Numbered from the stretch's first letter, positions 1 to 9,809 are shown. The stretch is DNA of 64,000 nucleotides from Pseudomonas chlororaphis (GCF_003731765.1 NZ_MOAL01000006.1:316563-380562), one strand, 5' to 3'. Made by a program: numbers and translations. The notes: a model not told the origin generated them from the sequence alone.

Positions 1-1110
1 TGGCAGCCCACCGCGATCATGGAGGAGCTCAAGCGCAAGGCTCAGGCAGAAGGCCTGTGGAACCTGTTTTTGCCGGAGTCGGAACTGGGCGCCGGCTTGA
101 CCAACCTTGAGTACGCACCCCTGGCGGAAATCATGGGCCGCTCGCTGTTGGGGCCGGAGCCGTTCAACTGCTCGGCGCCGGACACCGGCAACATGGAAGT
201 GCTGGTGCGCTACGCCAATGAAGAGCAGAAGGAGCGCTGGCTGGCGCCGTTGCTGCGCGGAGAAATCCGTTCGGCGTTCGCCATGACCGAGCCGGACGTG
301 GCCTCGTCCGATGCCACCAATATGGCCGCGCGTGCGGTGCGTGACGGCGATGAGTGGGTGATCAACGGTAAGAAGTGGTGGACCTCGGGCGCTTGCGATC
401 CACGTTGCCAGATCCTGATCTTCATGGGGCTGAGCAACCCGGACGCGCCACGCCATCAACAACACTCGATGATCCTGGTGCCGGTGGACACCCCCGGGGT
501 GAAGATCCTGCGGCCGCTGCCGGTGTTCGGTTACGACGACGCGCCCCACGGCCATGCCGAGGTGCTGTTTGAAAACGTCCGTGTGCCTTACGAGAACGTG
601 CTGCTGGGCGAGGGCCGTGGCTTTGAAATTGCCCAGGGGCGCCTGGGCCCGGGGCGCATTCACCACTGCATGCGCTCGATCGGCATGGCCGAGCGCGCAC
701 TGGAACTGATGTGCAAGCGTGCGGTGAACCGGACCGCCTTCGGTAAACCATTGGCGCGCCTGGGGGGCAACATCGACAAAATCGCCGACTCGCGGATGGA
801 GATCGACATGGCGCGCCTGTTGACCCTGAAGGCGGCCTACATGATGGACACCGTGGGCAACAAGGTGGCCAAGAGTGAAATCGCCCAGATCAAGGTGGTG
901 GCGCCCAATGTGGCTTTGCGGGTGATCGACCGTGCGATCCAGATCCATGGCGGGGCCGGGGTGTCCAACGATTTCCCGCTGGCCTACATGTACGCCATGC
1001 AGCGCACATTGCGCCTGGCCGATGGCCCGGATGAAGTGCACCGGGCGGCGATCGGCAAGTTCGAAATCGGCAAGTACGTGCCCAAGGAGATGCTGCGCAG
1101 CGGGCATTGA
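1..1110 (+). CDS. Acyl-CoA dehydrogenase, 5'-truncated by the window edge
   Basis: FAD-dependent alpha,beta-dehydrogenation of an acyl-CoA thioester. The reading frame is open from base 1 (WQPTAIMEEL...), so the real start lies outside; about 370 residues are visible against roughly 400 for the family. The flavin/substrate signature FAMTEPDVASSDATN is near residue 95 of the visible part. The C-terminal block QIHGGAGVSNDFPLA followed by RTLRLADGPDEVHR is typical of the ACAD10/ACAD11-like branch. The substrate cannot be told from sequence. It ends convergently with the next gene, with a shared hairpin between them. Confidence 0.93.
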   Translation, partial: WQPTAIMEELKRKAQAEGLWNLFLPESELGAGLTNLEYAPLAEIMGRSLLGPEPFNCSAPDTGNMEVLVRYANEEQKERWLAPLLRGEIRSAFAMTEPDVASSDATNMAARAVRDGDEWVINGKKWWTSGACDPRCQILIFMGLSNPDAPRHQQHSMILVPVDTPGVKILRPLPVFGYDDAPHGHAEVLFENVRVPYENVLLGEGRGFEIAQGRLGPGRIHHCMRSIGMAERALELMCKRAVNRTAFGKPLARLGGNIDKIADSRMEIDMARLLTLKAAYMMDTVGNKVAKSEIAQIKVVAPNVALRVIDRAIQIHGGAGVSNDFPLAYMYAMQRTLRLADGPDEVHRAAIGKFEIGKYVPKEMLRSGH

Positions 1111-1116
1111 TCGCTG

Positions 1117-1156
1117 CTTGTGAGCGCGCACCACCCGTGGGCGGCGCGCTCGCAAG
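1117..1156. terminator. Hairpin between convergent genes
   Basis: A 13-base arm starting CTTGTGAGCGCGC pairs with GCGCGCTCGCAAG across a 14-base loop, with one G-U or mismatch position. It is followed on the plus strand by a T-rich stretch (GTTTGTTT). It sits between the acyl-CoA dehydrogenase stop and the end of the minus-strand gene, so it probably terminates in at least the plus direction. Confidence 0.6.
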
Positions 1157-1171
1157 CGTTTGTTTCAGGTC

Positions 1172-2554
1172 TCAGTAGACCCAGACTTCCACCCGTCTAT
1201 TCTTGATCCGGCCTTCATCGGCGGTGTTGGCTGCCACCGGCATGTCCGCACCAAAGCCGCGGATCTCGCGCATCACCACGCCGCTTTTCACCAGTTCCCG
1301 GCGCACGGCCATGGCCCGGAGCTTGGACAGCAGGGCTGCCCGCGCCGGGTCGCTCTTGGCATCGCCAAACCCCACCAGGGTCACTTGGCGGTCGAGCTTG
1401 TGCTGCAGGCGCAGGAAATCGAGCACCCGTCCCAAATCCTGGCGCGCCTTGTTGTCCAGGCTGGCGCTGCCTTCCTCAAAGCGAAAATTCACCGTCAGGC
1501 GCTGGGCCTGTTGCGCCAACCGTTGATAGTCCGTGGGCATTTGTGGGCTGGGGGGCACGCTCATGGCTTGCACGGTCTGGGCGATAAAACCGTTGGCGGC
1601 GACAATCGCCTGGCCTTTGGCGCTCTGGGCGAAATTCACCAGGGCCTCGGCCCAGGGGTTGTGCCCATTGGGCGGCAGGTACAGGTACAGCCGCCGTGAC
1701 AGCGGATAGTCCTCGGTGGCAATCAGGCTGTTGAGCGGCAGCATCGGCTGGGAGTCGCCGTCCACCAGGGCCACGGCTTTGGCCTGGCGCACATAGGGCA
1801 GGCCGATAAAGCCGATGCCCTGGCGGTCCTGGCTGACCGCATCGGACAGTTGCTCACTGGACTCGAAACGCCGGGCGGCGCTGCTCAGGGTTTTGCCTCG
1901 GCGGTTGAGCACCAGTTCCTTGAAGGTGTCGTAGGTCCCGGATTGTTCATCGCGGGCATACAGGTGCACCGGCCCGCCGACGCCACCCAATTCCTCCCAG
2001 GTCTTGACCTCGCCGCTGAACAGCCGCGCCAATTGCTCGGTGTTCAAGGTGCCCAAGGGGTTTTGCGGGTGCAGGATGATCGCCAACCCATCGATGGCGA
2101 TCACGTGTTCGGCACCCGGGCTTTTCAGGTCGCCCAGGGGTTCCAGTTCCACCAGCTCGCTGTCCTTGATCGGGCGGGAGGCGGCGGCGAGGTCGGCCTG
2201 GGCGCTTTTCAGGGCGACAAAACCGGTGCTGGAACCGTGAGCGGCGAGGTCGATGCGCACCGGACGGCCCTGGGCGGTCTGCGCCACGATCTGCTGTTCA
2301 TTGTCCTTACCGCTGCGCTCGACCCTGATCTTCTGTAGCCCTTGTTCTTCCAGCAGGCCCTTGACCAGGGCCGGCCCCAGGCTGGCGCCGATGGTGTTGG
2401 AGCCCTGGACCCGCAGCACGCTGGCGGAATCGCTGGCCACGGGCAGTGCGGCAAACACTGACCAGGGCAGGGCATAACAAATGAAACCGATAACCAACAG
2501 GCTGATGGTTCGACACCAGATATCTCGTTCGCAGGGGGTAGCAGCGCGGGGCAT
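1172..2554 (-). CDS. PstS-like phosphate-binding domain fused to an OmpA C-terminal domain
   Basis: A 460-residue exported protein. Residues about 15-36 form a signal peptide (SLLVIGFICYALPWSVFA). Residues about 45-320 look like a PstS-type type-2 periplasmic binding domain: VQGSNTIG at the start, then RDEQSGTYDTFKELVL and GIGFIGLPYV. Residues about 350-460 are an OmpA-like peptidoglycan-binding domain (FRFEEGSASLD ... GFGDAKSD ... GRIKNRRVEVWVY). A binding protein that may be tethered to peptidoglycan is unlike a normal PstS, and no pst permease genes are nearby. Role is inferred: phosphate sensing or scavenging at the envelope. The start at 2554 is the only one that keeps the signal peptide. 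Confidence 0.85.
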   Translation of the reverse strand: MPRAATPCERDIWCRTISLLVIGFICYALPWSVFAALPVASDSASVLRVQGSNTIGASLGPALVKGLLEEQGLQKIRVERSGKDNEQQIVAQTAQGRPVRIDLAAHGSSTGFVALKSAQADLAAASRPIKDSELVELEPLGDLKSPGAEHVIAIDGLAIILHPQNPLGTLNTEQLARLFSGEVKTWEELGGVGGPVHLYARDEQSGTYDTFKELVLNRRGKTLSSAARRFESSEQLSDAVSQDRQGIGFIGLPYVRQAKAVALVDGDSQPMLPLNSLIATEDYPLSRRLYLYLPPNGHNPWAEALVNFAQSAKGQAIVAANGFIAQTVQAMSVPPSPQMPTDYQRLAQQAQRLTVNFRFEEGSASLDNKARQDLGRVLDFLRLQHKLDRQVTLVGFGDAKSDPARAALLSKLRAMAVRRELVKSGVVMREIRGFGADMPVAANTADEGRIKNRRVEVWVY

Positions 2555-2650
2555 GGGGCGCGGGCCTTGTGCAGGGGAAGGGAGCGTGCGCCGAGATTAA
2601 GTCCGTGAGGTGACAGCGATGTGACGGCTGCTGCGGGCAACCTGGCGGCG

Positions 2651-2676
2651 AAAAAAAGCCCATCCGGGGATGGGCT
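2651..2676 (-). terminator. Rho-independent terminator of xthA
   Basis: On the minus strand AGCCCATC pairs with GATGGGCT and is followed by seven or more T residues, about 20 bases after the xthA stop. Confidence 0.85.
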
Positions 2677-2693
2677 TGTTCAGGCCGGTTGGA

Positions 2694-3506
2694 TCAGCTC
2701 AGTTCGAGCCAGATCGGCGCGTGGTCCGACGGTTTTTCCATGCCCCGCAGGTCGTAGTCGACCCCGGCCGCCTTGACCCGTGGCAGCAAGCCCTGGGAGG
2801 TCATGATCACGTCGATGCGCAGGCCGCGCTTGGGCTCGTCCTCGAAGCCGCGGCTGCGGTAGTCGAACCAGCTGAAGCGGTCGCTGACCTCGGGGTTGAG
2901 GTGGCGGAAGCTGTCCACCAGGCCCCAATTCTTCAGGCGCGCCATCCACTCGCGTTCTTCCGGGAGGAAGCTGCATTTGCCAGTTTTCAGCCAGCGTTTG
3001 GCGTTGTCGGCACCGATGCCGATATCGATGTCTTCCGGGGAAATGTTGACGTCGCCCATCACCACCAGCGACTGCTCATTGCTGAAGCGGCTTTCCAGCA
3101 AATGCTGCAGGTCCTGGTAGAAGCGCGCTTTGGCCGGGAATTTGGTGGGGTGGTCGCGGCTTTCGCCCTGGGGGAAGTAGCCGTTCATGATGGTCACCGG
3201 CTGGCCATTGGCATCGGCGAAGGTGCCCCAGATAAAGCGTCGTTGGGCGTCTTCTTCATCGCTTTCGAAGCCTTTGTGCAACTCCAGGGGCGCCTGGCGC
3301 GAGAGCAGGGCCACGCCGTAATGGCCTTTCTGCCCGTGGAAGTGCACGTGGTAACCCAGGGCTTGGACTTCGGCGAGGGGGAACTGCTCGTCGCTGACTT
3401 TGGTTTCCTGGAGGCCGATCACGTCCGGCTGATGCTTGTCGATCAGTGCCGCCAACTGATGGGGGCGGGCACGCAGCCCGTTGATGTTGAACGAGACGAT
3501 TTTCAT
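2694..3506 (-). CDS. xthA: Exodeoxyribonuclease III
   Basis: AP endonuclease and 3'-5' exonuclease of base-excision repair, cytosolic. The protein has 270 residues from the ATG at 3506 (MKIVSFNINGLRAR), the conserved XthA N-terminus; an in-frame ATG six codons upstream is less likely. Exonuclease-endonuclease-phosphatase fold motifs are visible: LQETKV, the GDVNISPEDIDIG block, and the C-terminal SDHAPIWLEL containing the catalytic Asp-His. The length matches E. coli XthA (268). It stands alone, divergent from a GNAT gene, with its own terminator. Confidence 0.97.
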   Translation of the reverse strand: MKIVSFNINGLRARPHQLAALIDKHQPDVIGLQETKVSDEQFPLAEVQALGYHVHFHGQKGHYGVALLSRQAPLELHKGFESDEEDAQRRFIWGTFADANGQPVTIMNGYFPQGESRDHPTKFPAKARFYQDLQHLLESRFSNEQSLVVMGDVNISPEDIDIGIGADNAKRWLKTGKCSFLPEEREWMARLKNWGLVDSFRHLNPEVSDRFSWFDYRSRGFEDEPKRGLRIDVIMTSQGLLPRVKAAGVDYDLRGMEKPSDHAPIWLELS

Positions 3507-3682
3507 GGTCGGCGGTCCTGGCAAAAACAGCGATGCTAGCCGACAAGTCTGGCGGCCACCAGCGTGGCAGCCCGTGGGATGCGCTGCTAATGTCCTTGGG
3601 CGTGGGAACGATCAGCGGTACGCAAGGCTCGTAACAACAAGAGCCCGGCCATTTGAACCGGGTCCAGGGGAGATTCACCGCC

Positions 3683-4333
3683 ATGCCTGACACATCCACG
3701 GTCATCGCCGACGTCCACATGCTCGACAGCGGTTATTCCCGCGAGGCGCGCTCCTTGCTGTACCAGGCCTACCGGCATGAGCCGACGTTTGGCTACATCT
3801 TCGAATCCGAGCACCCCGGTTACGAGCAACGGGTGCGGGCCACGGTCCGCGAGTTGACCAAACAACATTTTCTTCAGGACCTGCCGGCCATTGGCCTGTT
3901 GGTCAACGATCGCCTGGTTGGCCTGGCCTTGATCGCCCCACCGCAACGGCGCCTGGGGATTACCGAAAGCTGGGCCTGGCGCCTGCGCATGGTGCTCAGT
4001 GCCGGATTTCGTTGCACACGGCGCTACCTGGAATACCACGCGGCCATCAGTGCCTGCCTGCCCAGCGATTCGGTGCATGTCTTGCCGCTGCTGGGGATTC
4101 ATCCGCAGTTTCAGGGCCAGCATTACGGCGAGCAGTTACTGGCGGCGGTGCATAACTGGTGCGCCGTGGACCAGCACTCCCAGGGCGTGGTGCTCAATAC
4201 GGGCAACCCGCGTTACCTGGAATTCTATAAACGCCAGGGTTATGAAGAGGTTGGCGAGATCGCCGTGGGGCCGATTCGCGAGCATGTGTTTTTTCACGCC
4301 AACCCCCAGCTCATACAAACCGCAACAGTTTGA
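3683..4333 (+). CDS. GNAT-family N-acetyltransferase
   Basis: Probable acetyl-CoA-dependent acyltransferase of unknown substrate, 216 residues. I chose the ATG at 3683 because AGGGGAGA lies 8-10 bases upstream; an ATG at 3653 lacks a ribosome site. The GNAT core is in the last third: VLPLLGIHPQFQGQHYGEQLL (acetyl-CoA pyrophosphate loop) and NTGNPRYLEFYKRQGYEEVG (the usual C-terminal strand and helix). It lies 64 bases before tamA on the same strand and may be co-transcribed, but no functional link is known. Confidence 0.85.
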   Translation: MPDTSTVIADVHMLDSGYSREARSLLYQAYRHEPTFGYIFESEHPGYEQRVRATVRELTKQHFLQDLPAIGLLVNDRLVGLALIAPPQRRLGITESWAWRLRMVLSAGFRCTRRYLEYHAAISACLPSDSVHVLPLLGIHPQFQGQHYGEQLLAAVHNWCAVDQHSQGVVLNTGNPRYLEFYKRQGYEEVGEIAVGPIREHVFFHANPQLIQTATV

Positions 4334-4397
4334 GTCGAACTTTCAACGCACCTGGGCGCTCTATCCCGCTCCCAAGCTCGTGATAGCATCCGCGCCT

Positions 4398-6125
4398 ATG
4401 AAGTTTTCAGGAAGATTCACCAGCGGCTTTCTGCTGCTGTTCACAAGCTGTGTGGCGTTGGCGCAGAGCGAATTGGATGTCCGGGTCAAGCCGGCCAACG
4501 ACGAACTGAAGGCCAATGTGGAGGGTTACATTGGCAGCGTCGGCGATCGTGATGAAGAAGCCTTGCTGCGCTTCAGTCGCGGCGCCGAGGAGCAGGCGAA
4601 GAAGGCGGCTCAGGCCCTGGGCTACTACCAGCCGCAGATTGCCAGTGAAGTCAGGGGCGGTGACAAGCCCCGGTTGTTGATCCGCATCGATCCGGGCGAG
4701 CCCGTGCACCTGCGCAATGTCACGGTGCGCATCGAAGGGCCGGCTGCCTCCCTCAAGGCCTTTCGGGTGCCCCGCAGCGACCAGTTGAAAAGTGGCGCGG
4801 TGCTCAACCATGGGCGTTATGAAGACGCCAAGCGCTTGATCATGAACCAGGCGTCGCGCTACGGCTTTTTCAGCGGGCGTTTCACCCGTCAGCAACTGGC
4901 GGTGGACCCTCAAGCCGGCGTCGCCGATATCGAGCTGGTGTATGACAGTGGCCCGCGTTACGCCTTGGGCCCGGTGCACTTTACAGGTGACACGCCCTTC
5001 GATGAGGACCTGCTGCAACGCATGGTGCCGTTCAAGGCGGGCACTCCTTACGATTCCGAACTGATCGCCGAACTCAACCAGGCCCTGCAATCCAGTGGCT
5101 TTTTCGAAGGTGTGCGGGTGGACGCGGCCCCTGCCGCCGCGAGCAATGATGTGATTCCGGTGGCCGTGCAACTGGAAACCCGCAAGCCCCGGACCATGGG
5201 CCTGGGGCTTGGGTATTCCACCGACGTCGGGCCTCGGGTCAAGGCCAACTGGACCCGGCACTGGGTCAACCCGCAAGGTCACAGTTACGGCTGGGAGGCG
5301 GAGGTCTCAGCACCTCGGCAGAACGTCGGCCTTTGGTACGACGTGCCCCTGGACCCGCCCCTGACCGACAAGCTGCGCTTCGCTGGCGGCTATCAGAATG
5401 AAGAAATCGCCAACACCGACACCCTGAGCAAGCTGCTGACTATCGGCCCCGAGTGGCACAGCAAGTTGCCCAGTGGCTGGCAGCGGGTGGTGTCTCTGAA
5501 ATGGCAGCGTGAGGAGTATCGCCTGGGGGATGACTCGGGGTTGAGCAACCTGTTGATGCCGGGCGTCAGCTATTCCTACCTGCGCAGTGACAACCGCATC
5601 GATCCACACAACGGTTATCGCCTGCAATTCGACACCAAGGTGGCCAAGGAAGGGCTGCTGTCGGACACCAATCTGCTGTACGGCACCGTGCTGCTCAAGG
5701 GCCTGACCACGGTGTGGGACAACCATCGCTTCCTCGGGCGAGTGCAGTTCGGCGGCAGTGCCACCAACGGCTACAAGTCGATTCCGCCGTCGCTGCGGTT
5801 CTTCGCCGGTGGCGACCAGAGCGTGCGCGGCTATGACTACCAGACCCTGTCGCCGGAGAACTCCGACGGTGATCGCATCGGCGGGCGTTACATGGTGGCC
5901 GGCAGCCTTGAGTACCAATATTCCATCGCCGAAAAATGGCGTATCGCGACCTTTGTCGACCAGGGCAACTCGTTCAACAAGCTGGAGCTGCCCAGCCTGA
6001 AGACCGGGGTCGGCGTGGGCGTGCGCTGGGTGTCGCCGGTGGGGCCGATTCGTCTTGACCTGGCCCATGCGCTGGACGATGACGGCGGCGTTCGTTTGCA
6101 CTTTTCCATGGGGCCGGAGCTTTGA
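4398..6125 (+). CDS. tamA: TamA, outer-membrane Omp85-family assembly factor
   Basis: Outer-membrane beta-barrel subunit of the translocation and assembly module, working with inner-membrane-anchored TamB. The protein has 575 residues from the ATG at 4398; the open frame extends further upstream but only this start gives a signal peptide (MKFSGRFTSGFLLLFTSCVA). POTRA domains follow (about residues 25-265), then a 16-strand-type barrel with the Omp85 motif FFAGGDQSVRGYDYQTLSP (VRGY near residue 475) and a C-terminal aromatic-rich beta signal ending LHFSMGPEL. Its stop overlaps the tamB start by 3 bases, indicating translational coupling. Confidence 0.96.
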   Translation: MKFSGRFTSGFLLLFTSCVALAQSELDVRVKPANDELKANVEGYIGSVGDRDEEALLRFSRGAEEQAKKAAQALGYYQPQIASEVRGGDKPRLLIRIDPGEPVHLRNVTVRIEGPAASLKAFRVPRSDQLKSGAVLNHGRYEDAKRLIMNQASRYGFFSGRFTRQQLAVDPQAGVADIELVYDSGPRYALGPVHFTGDTPFDEDLLQRMVPFKAGTPYDSELIAELNQALQSSGFFEGVRVDAAPAAASNDVIPVAVQLETRKPRTMGLGLGYSTDVGPRVKANWTRHWVNPQGHSYGWEAEVSAPRQNVGLWYDVPLDPPLTDKLRFAGGYQNEEIANTDTLSKLLTIGPEWHSKLPSGWQRVVSLKWQREEYRLGDDSGLSNLLMPGVSYSYLRSDNRIDPHNGYRLQFDTKVAKEGLLSDTNLLYGTVLLKGLTTVWDNHRFLGRVQFGGSATNGYKSIPPSLRFFAGGDQSVRGYDYQTLSPENSDGDRIGGRYMVAGSLEYQYSIAEKWRIATFVDQGNSFNKLELPSLKTGVGVGVRWVSPVGPIRLDLAHALDDDGGVRLHFSMGPEL

Positions 6126-9100
6126 AGCGTGGTGTGAAAATAACCCTGTTGGCACTTCTGGCGCTGGTGATGGGATTGGTCCTGGCCGTGACGCTGATCC
6201 TCGGGACCCAGGCCGGCAGTCGCTGGGCCCTGGCGCGAGTGCCAGGCTTGACCGTGGAGCAGTTTGCCGGGCGTCTCGGCGGGCAGTGGAGCGCCGAGCA
6301 CCTGTTGTGGCAACAGGGCAGCAGCCGTGTCGAGTTGCAAGCGCCGAGCTTTGCCTGGTCGCCGCTGTGCCTGCTGCGCATGACCCTGTGCATCGAGCAA
6401 CTGGACGTGGAGCAGGTCAGCCTGCAATTCCCCCCCGGCACCGAAGAAAGCAGCGGTCCCATCAGCCTGCCGGACCTGCAACTGCCGCTGGCCATCGAGC
6501 TGGGGCAGGTGCGAGTCGGCAGCCTGGTGTTCAACGGCACTGAAGAACTCCGGGGGCTGCAACTGGCCGCCCACTGGACAGTCAAGGGTTTGCAGATTGA
6601 CTCGGTGCACCTGCAACGCGATGACCTGAGCCTGGATCTGAGCGGGCTGCTGCAACCCCAGGGTGACTGGCCGCTGACCGCCAGTGGCAACCTTACGCTG
6701 CCGGCCCCGGGCAATCAGCCCTGGAGCCTGGCGCTGAAGGTCGAAGGCGAGCTGCTCAAGACCCTCAAGTTGAATGCCGACAGCAGCGGTTATCTGCAAG
6801 GGCAGTTGAGCGGCGAGTTGCAAGCCCTGGCGGACAACCTGCCGGCCAAGGTGCGGATCACCGCCGACGGCTTCAAGCCCAGCGCCGACCTGCCAGACAC
6901 GCTGCAACTCAATCAACTGCAGTTGACGGGCCAGGGCGACCTGAAAAACGGCTATCAATTGCTGGGCAGCGCCAGCTTGCCCGCCGAACAGGGGCCGGTA
7001 GCCTTGGCCCTGCAAGGCCGGGTCGATGCCAAGGGCGCGCAGATCGCCGCCCTGGACCTGACCGCCAATGACCAGCAGCAGCTCAAGGTGTCCGGGCAAC
7101 TGGACTGGAGTGAAGGTTTCTCGGCCGAGGGCAAGGTGCTCTGGAAAGACTTCCCCTGGCACCGCCTCTATCCGTTGATCGACGAACCGGCCGTGGCCTT
7201 GCGCACCTTCAACGGCGAAGTGTCCTACCGCGATGGCAACTACCTGGGCAACTTCAAAGGAGACCTGGACGGCCCCGCTGGCGCATTCAGCCTGAGCAGC
7301 CCGTTCAGTGGCGACCTGACAAAGATATTTCTGCCGGAGTTCAAGCTGGTGGCCGGGCAGGGCAAGGCCGAGGGCCACCTGAACCTGCAGTTTGCCGATG
7401 GTATCGCCTGGGACACCGCGCTCGACCTGTCTGCCCTTAACCCGGCCTATTGGCTGGCCGAGCTGCCCGGTACCCTGGCCGGGCCTTTGCACAGTCAGGG
7501 CGAGCTGAAGAATGAGCAACTCAAGCTCAACGCCAACCTCGACCTCAAAGGTAAATTGCGTGGCCAGCCGGCCGTGCTGCAAGCCAAGGCCGACGGCCAG
7601 GGTCAGCAATGGAACCTCAGTGCCCTGGACATCCGCCTGGGAGACAACCGTATCAACGGCTCCGGCAGCCTGCAGCAGAAGCTGGCGGGGCAGGTGCAGA
7701 TCAAGATGCCGCGCCTGGGCCAGCTCTGGCCGCAATTGCGTGGCCAGCTCGATGGCCGGTTGGATGTCGCCGGAACCTTGCAGGCGCCCCAGGGCCAGCT
7801 CGACCTGTCGGGCCAGCAATTGGCGTATGCCGACAACCGTCTGCAGGCCCTCAAGCTCGATGCGCGCCTGGACGCTAGCCAGCGGGCCAAGGTCGACCTC
7901 AAGGGCAGCGGGATTCAGGTCGGCGACACCCAGCTGGGCACGCTGACCCTGGCCGGCCAGGGCGACATCAAGAACCAGGCCTTGCAACTGAACCTGCAAG
8001 GACCGCTGTTGAAACTGGCCCTGGGGCTGGACGGCCTGCTCAATCAAGGCAACTGGCGTGGGCGCCTGGCCAGCGGCGATGTGCAGACCGGTGGCCAGGA
8101 CTGGAAGCTGCAAAGCCCGGCCAAGCTGGAATACCTGGCCACGGGCACTTTGAATTTCGGCGCCCATTGCTGGGCCAGTGGCGACGCCAGCCTCTGCGGC
8201 GAAGATCAGCGGCTGATGCCTGATCCCAAGCTGCGCTATCACCTCAAGCGCTTCCCCATCGACAGCCTGGCCCAGTGGCTGCCCAAGGACTTTGCCTGGA
8301 AGGGCCTGCTCAATGCCGATGTGCAATTGGACGTGCCAGCCAGCGGGCCCAAGGGCCAGATCCTCGTGGACGCCAGCGGCGGCACCCTGCGGGTGCGGGA
8401 AAAAGACCAATGGCTGGACTTCCCCTATCAGGCGTTGAAGCTCAACACCACCTTGGCGCCACGGCGTATCGACAGCCAGTTGGAGTTCAATGGCGGCAAG
8501 CTGGGCCAGTTGATGGTCCAGGCGCAGATCAATCCGCTGCCCAAGAACAAGCCGTTGTCCGGTGAGTTTCGCCTTAGCGGCCTGGACCTGGCCGTGGTGC
8601 GGCCCTTTGTGCCGATGGTGGAGAAGCTCGCGGGCAACCTGAACGGCAGCGGGCGCTTGTCTGGCGGGCTGTTGGCGCCCCAGGTCAATGGCACCCTGAC
8701 CCTCAGCGATGGCCAAGTCTCGGGCGCGGAATTGCCCACCAGCCTGGAGGATTTGCAGGTCCAGGCGCAGATTGCCGGTGAAAGCCTGCTCCTCAACGGC
8801 ACCTGGAAAAGTGGCAAGGCCGGGCAGGGCAGCCTCAATGGCCAGGTCGCCTGGGGCCAGGCCCTGCTGGTGGACCTGAACCTCAAAGGCAGCCAGTTGC
8901 CGGTGACCGTGGAGCCCTATGCGGCCCTCGAAGTGGCGCCGGACCTGAAGATTTCCATGCAGGGTGACAAGCTGGCGATCGCCGGCAAGGTGCAGATTCC
9001 CAAGGGCGAGATCACCATTCGTGAGTTGCCGCCATCCACGGTCAAGGTCTCGGACGACACGGTGATCGTTGGGCAGCAGACCGATGAGGGCAAAGCCCCG

Positions 9101-9793
9101 GTGGCCATGGCCATGGACATCGATGTGGTGGTGGGCGAAGACAAGCTCAGCTTTGCCGGTTTCGGCCTGACCGCCAACGTTCAGGGGCATGTGCACATTG
9201 GCGACAACATGGACACCCGCGGCGAGTTGTGGCTCAACGACGGGCGTTACCGTGCCTACGGCCAGCGCCTGACGGTGCGCCGCGCGAGGTTGCTGTTTGC
9301 CGGTCCCCTCGACCAGCCGTACCTGGACATCGAAGCAGTGCGCCAGACCGACGACGTGATCGCCGGGATCCGCCTGAGCGGCAGCGCCGAACAGCCCACC
9401 ACGCAGATCTTCTCCGAGCCGGCGATGAGCCAGGAGCAGGCACTGTCGTACCTGGTCCTGGGGCGCCCGCTGAGCACCACCGGTGAAGACAGCAACATGC
9501 TGGCCCAGGCTGCCCTGGGCCTGGGGTTGATGGGCAGCGCCGACTTGACCGGCGGGCTGGCCAAGAACCTGGGGATCCAGGACTTTCAGCTCGACACTCA
9601 GGGCAGCGGCACCGCCACCAGTGTGGTCGCCAGCGGCAACATCTCCGAGAAGCTCAGCCTGCGTTACGGCGTCGGTGTGTTTGAGCCGGCCAACACCATC
9701 GCCCTGCGCTACAAGCTCAGCAAGAAGGTCTATCTGGAAGCGGCCAGCGGTATCGCCAGCTCCCTGGACATCTTCTACAAGCGCGACTTCTAA
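6122..9793 (+). CDS. tamB: TamB, AsmA-like inter-membrane bridge protein
   Basis: Large periplasm-spanning partner of TamA, involved in outer-membrane protein assembly and proposed to carry phospholipid between membranes. The protein has 1223 residues. The start is TTG at 6122, overlapping the tamA stop (TTGA). An N-terminal signal anchor (VKITLLALLALVMGLVLAVTLIL) is followed by a long, repetitive beta-rich body of the AsmA/DUF490 type. The conserved C-terminal TamB domain (about 900-1223) holds VQGHVHIGDNMDTRGELWLN and PTTQIFSEPAMSQEQALSYL, ending LDIFYKRDF. The length is close to E. coli TamB (1259). Confidence 0.96.
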   Translation: MKRGVKITLLALLALVMGLVLAVTLILGTQAGSRWALARVPGLTVEQFAGRLGGQWSAEHLLWQQGSSRVELQAPSFAWSPLCLLRMTLCIEQLDVEQVSLQFPPGTEESSGPISLPDLQLPLAIELGQVRVGSLVFNGTEELRGLQLAAHWTVKGLQIDSVHLQRDDLSLDLSGLLQPQGDWPLTASGNLTLPAPGNQPWSLALKVEGELLKTLKLNADSSGYLQGQLSGELQALADNLPAKVRITADGFKPSADLPDTLQLNQLQLTGQGDLKNGYQLLGSASLPAEQGPVALALQGRVDAKGAQIAALDLTANDQQQLKVSGQLDWSEGFSAEGKVLWKDFPWHRLYPLIDEPAVALRTFNGEVSYRDGNYLGNFKGDLDGPAGAFSLSSPFSGDLTKIFLPEFKLVAGQGKAEGHLNLQFADGIAWDTALDLSALNPAYWLAELPGTLAGPLHSQGELKNEQLKLNANLDLKGKLRGQPAVLQAKADGQGQQWNLSALDIRLGDNRINGSGSLQQKLAGQVQIKMPRLGQLWPQLRGQLDGRLDVAGTLQAPQGQLDLSGQQLAYADNRLQALKLDARLDASQRAKVDLKGSGIQVGDTQLGTLTLAGQGDIKNQALQLNLQGPLLKLALGLDGLLNQGNWRGRLASGDVQTGGQDWKLQSPAKLEYLATGTLNFGAHCWASGDASLCGEDQRLMPDPKLRYHLKRFPIDSLAQWLPKDFAWKGLLNADVQLDVPASGPKGQILVDASGGTLRVREKDQWLDFPYQALKLNTTLAPRRIDSQLEFNGGKLGQLMVQAQINPLPKNKPLSGEFRLSGLDLAVVRPFVPMVEKLAGNLNGSGRLSGGLLAPQVNGTLTLSDGQVSGAELPTSLEDLQVQAQIAGESLLLNGTWKSGKAGQGSLNGQVAWGQALLVDLNLKGSQLPVTVEPYAALEVAPDLKISMQGDKLAIAGKVQIPKGEITIRELPPSTVKVSDDTVIVGQQTDEGKAPVAMAMDIDVVVGEDKLSFAGFGLTANVQGHVHIGDNMDTRGELWLNDGRYRAYGQRLTVRRARLLFAGPLDQPYLDIEAVRQTDDVIAGIRLSGSAEQPTTQIFSEPAMSQEQALSYLVLGRPLSTTGEDSNMLAQAALGLGLMGSADLTGGLAKNLGIQDFQLDTQGSGTATSVVASGNISEKLSLRYGVGVFEPANTIALRYKLSKKVYLEAASGIASSLDIFYKRDF

Positions 9794-9809
9794 CCCCGCC
9801 TGCCATCCC

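Noticed and set aside
3999..4397. N-terminal extension of tamA to an upstream ATG
   Set aside because: This part overlaps the GNAT gene in another frame and would bury the signal peptide that starts at 4398.
5888..9196. 1102-residue open frame on the minus strand opposite tamB
   Set aside because: Composition is Gln/Leu/Ala/His-rich low complexity, the mirror of GC-rich codon bias; tamB on the other strand has a full family match.
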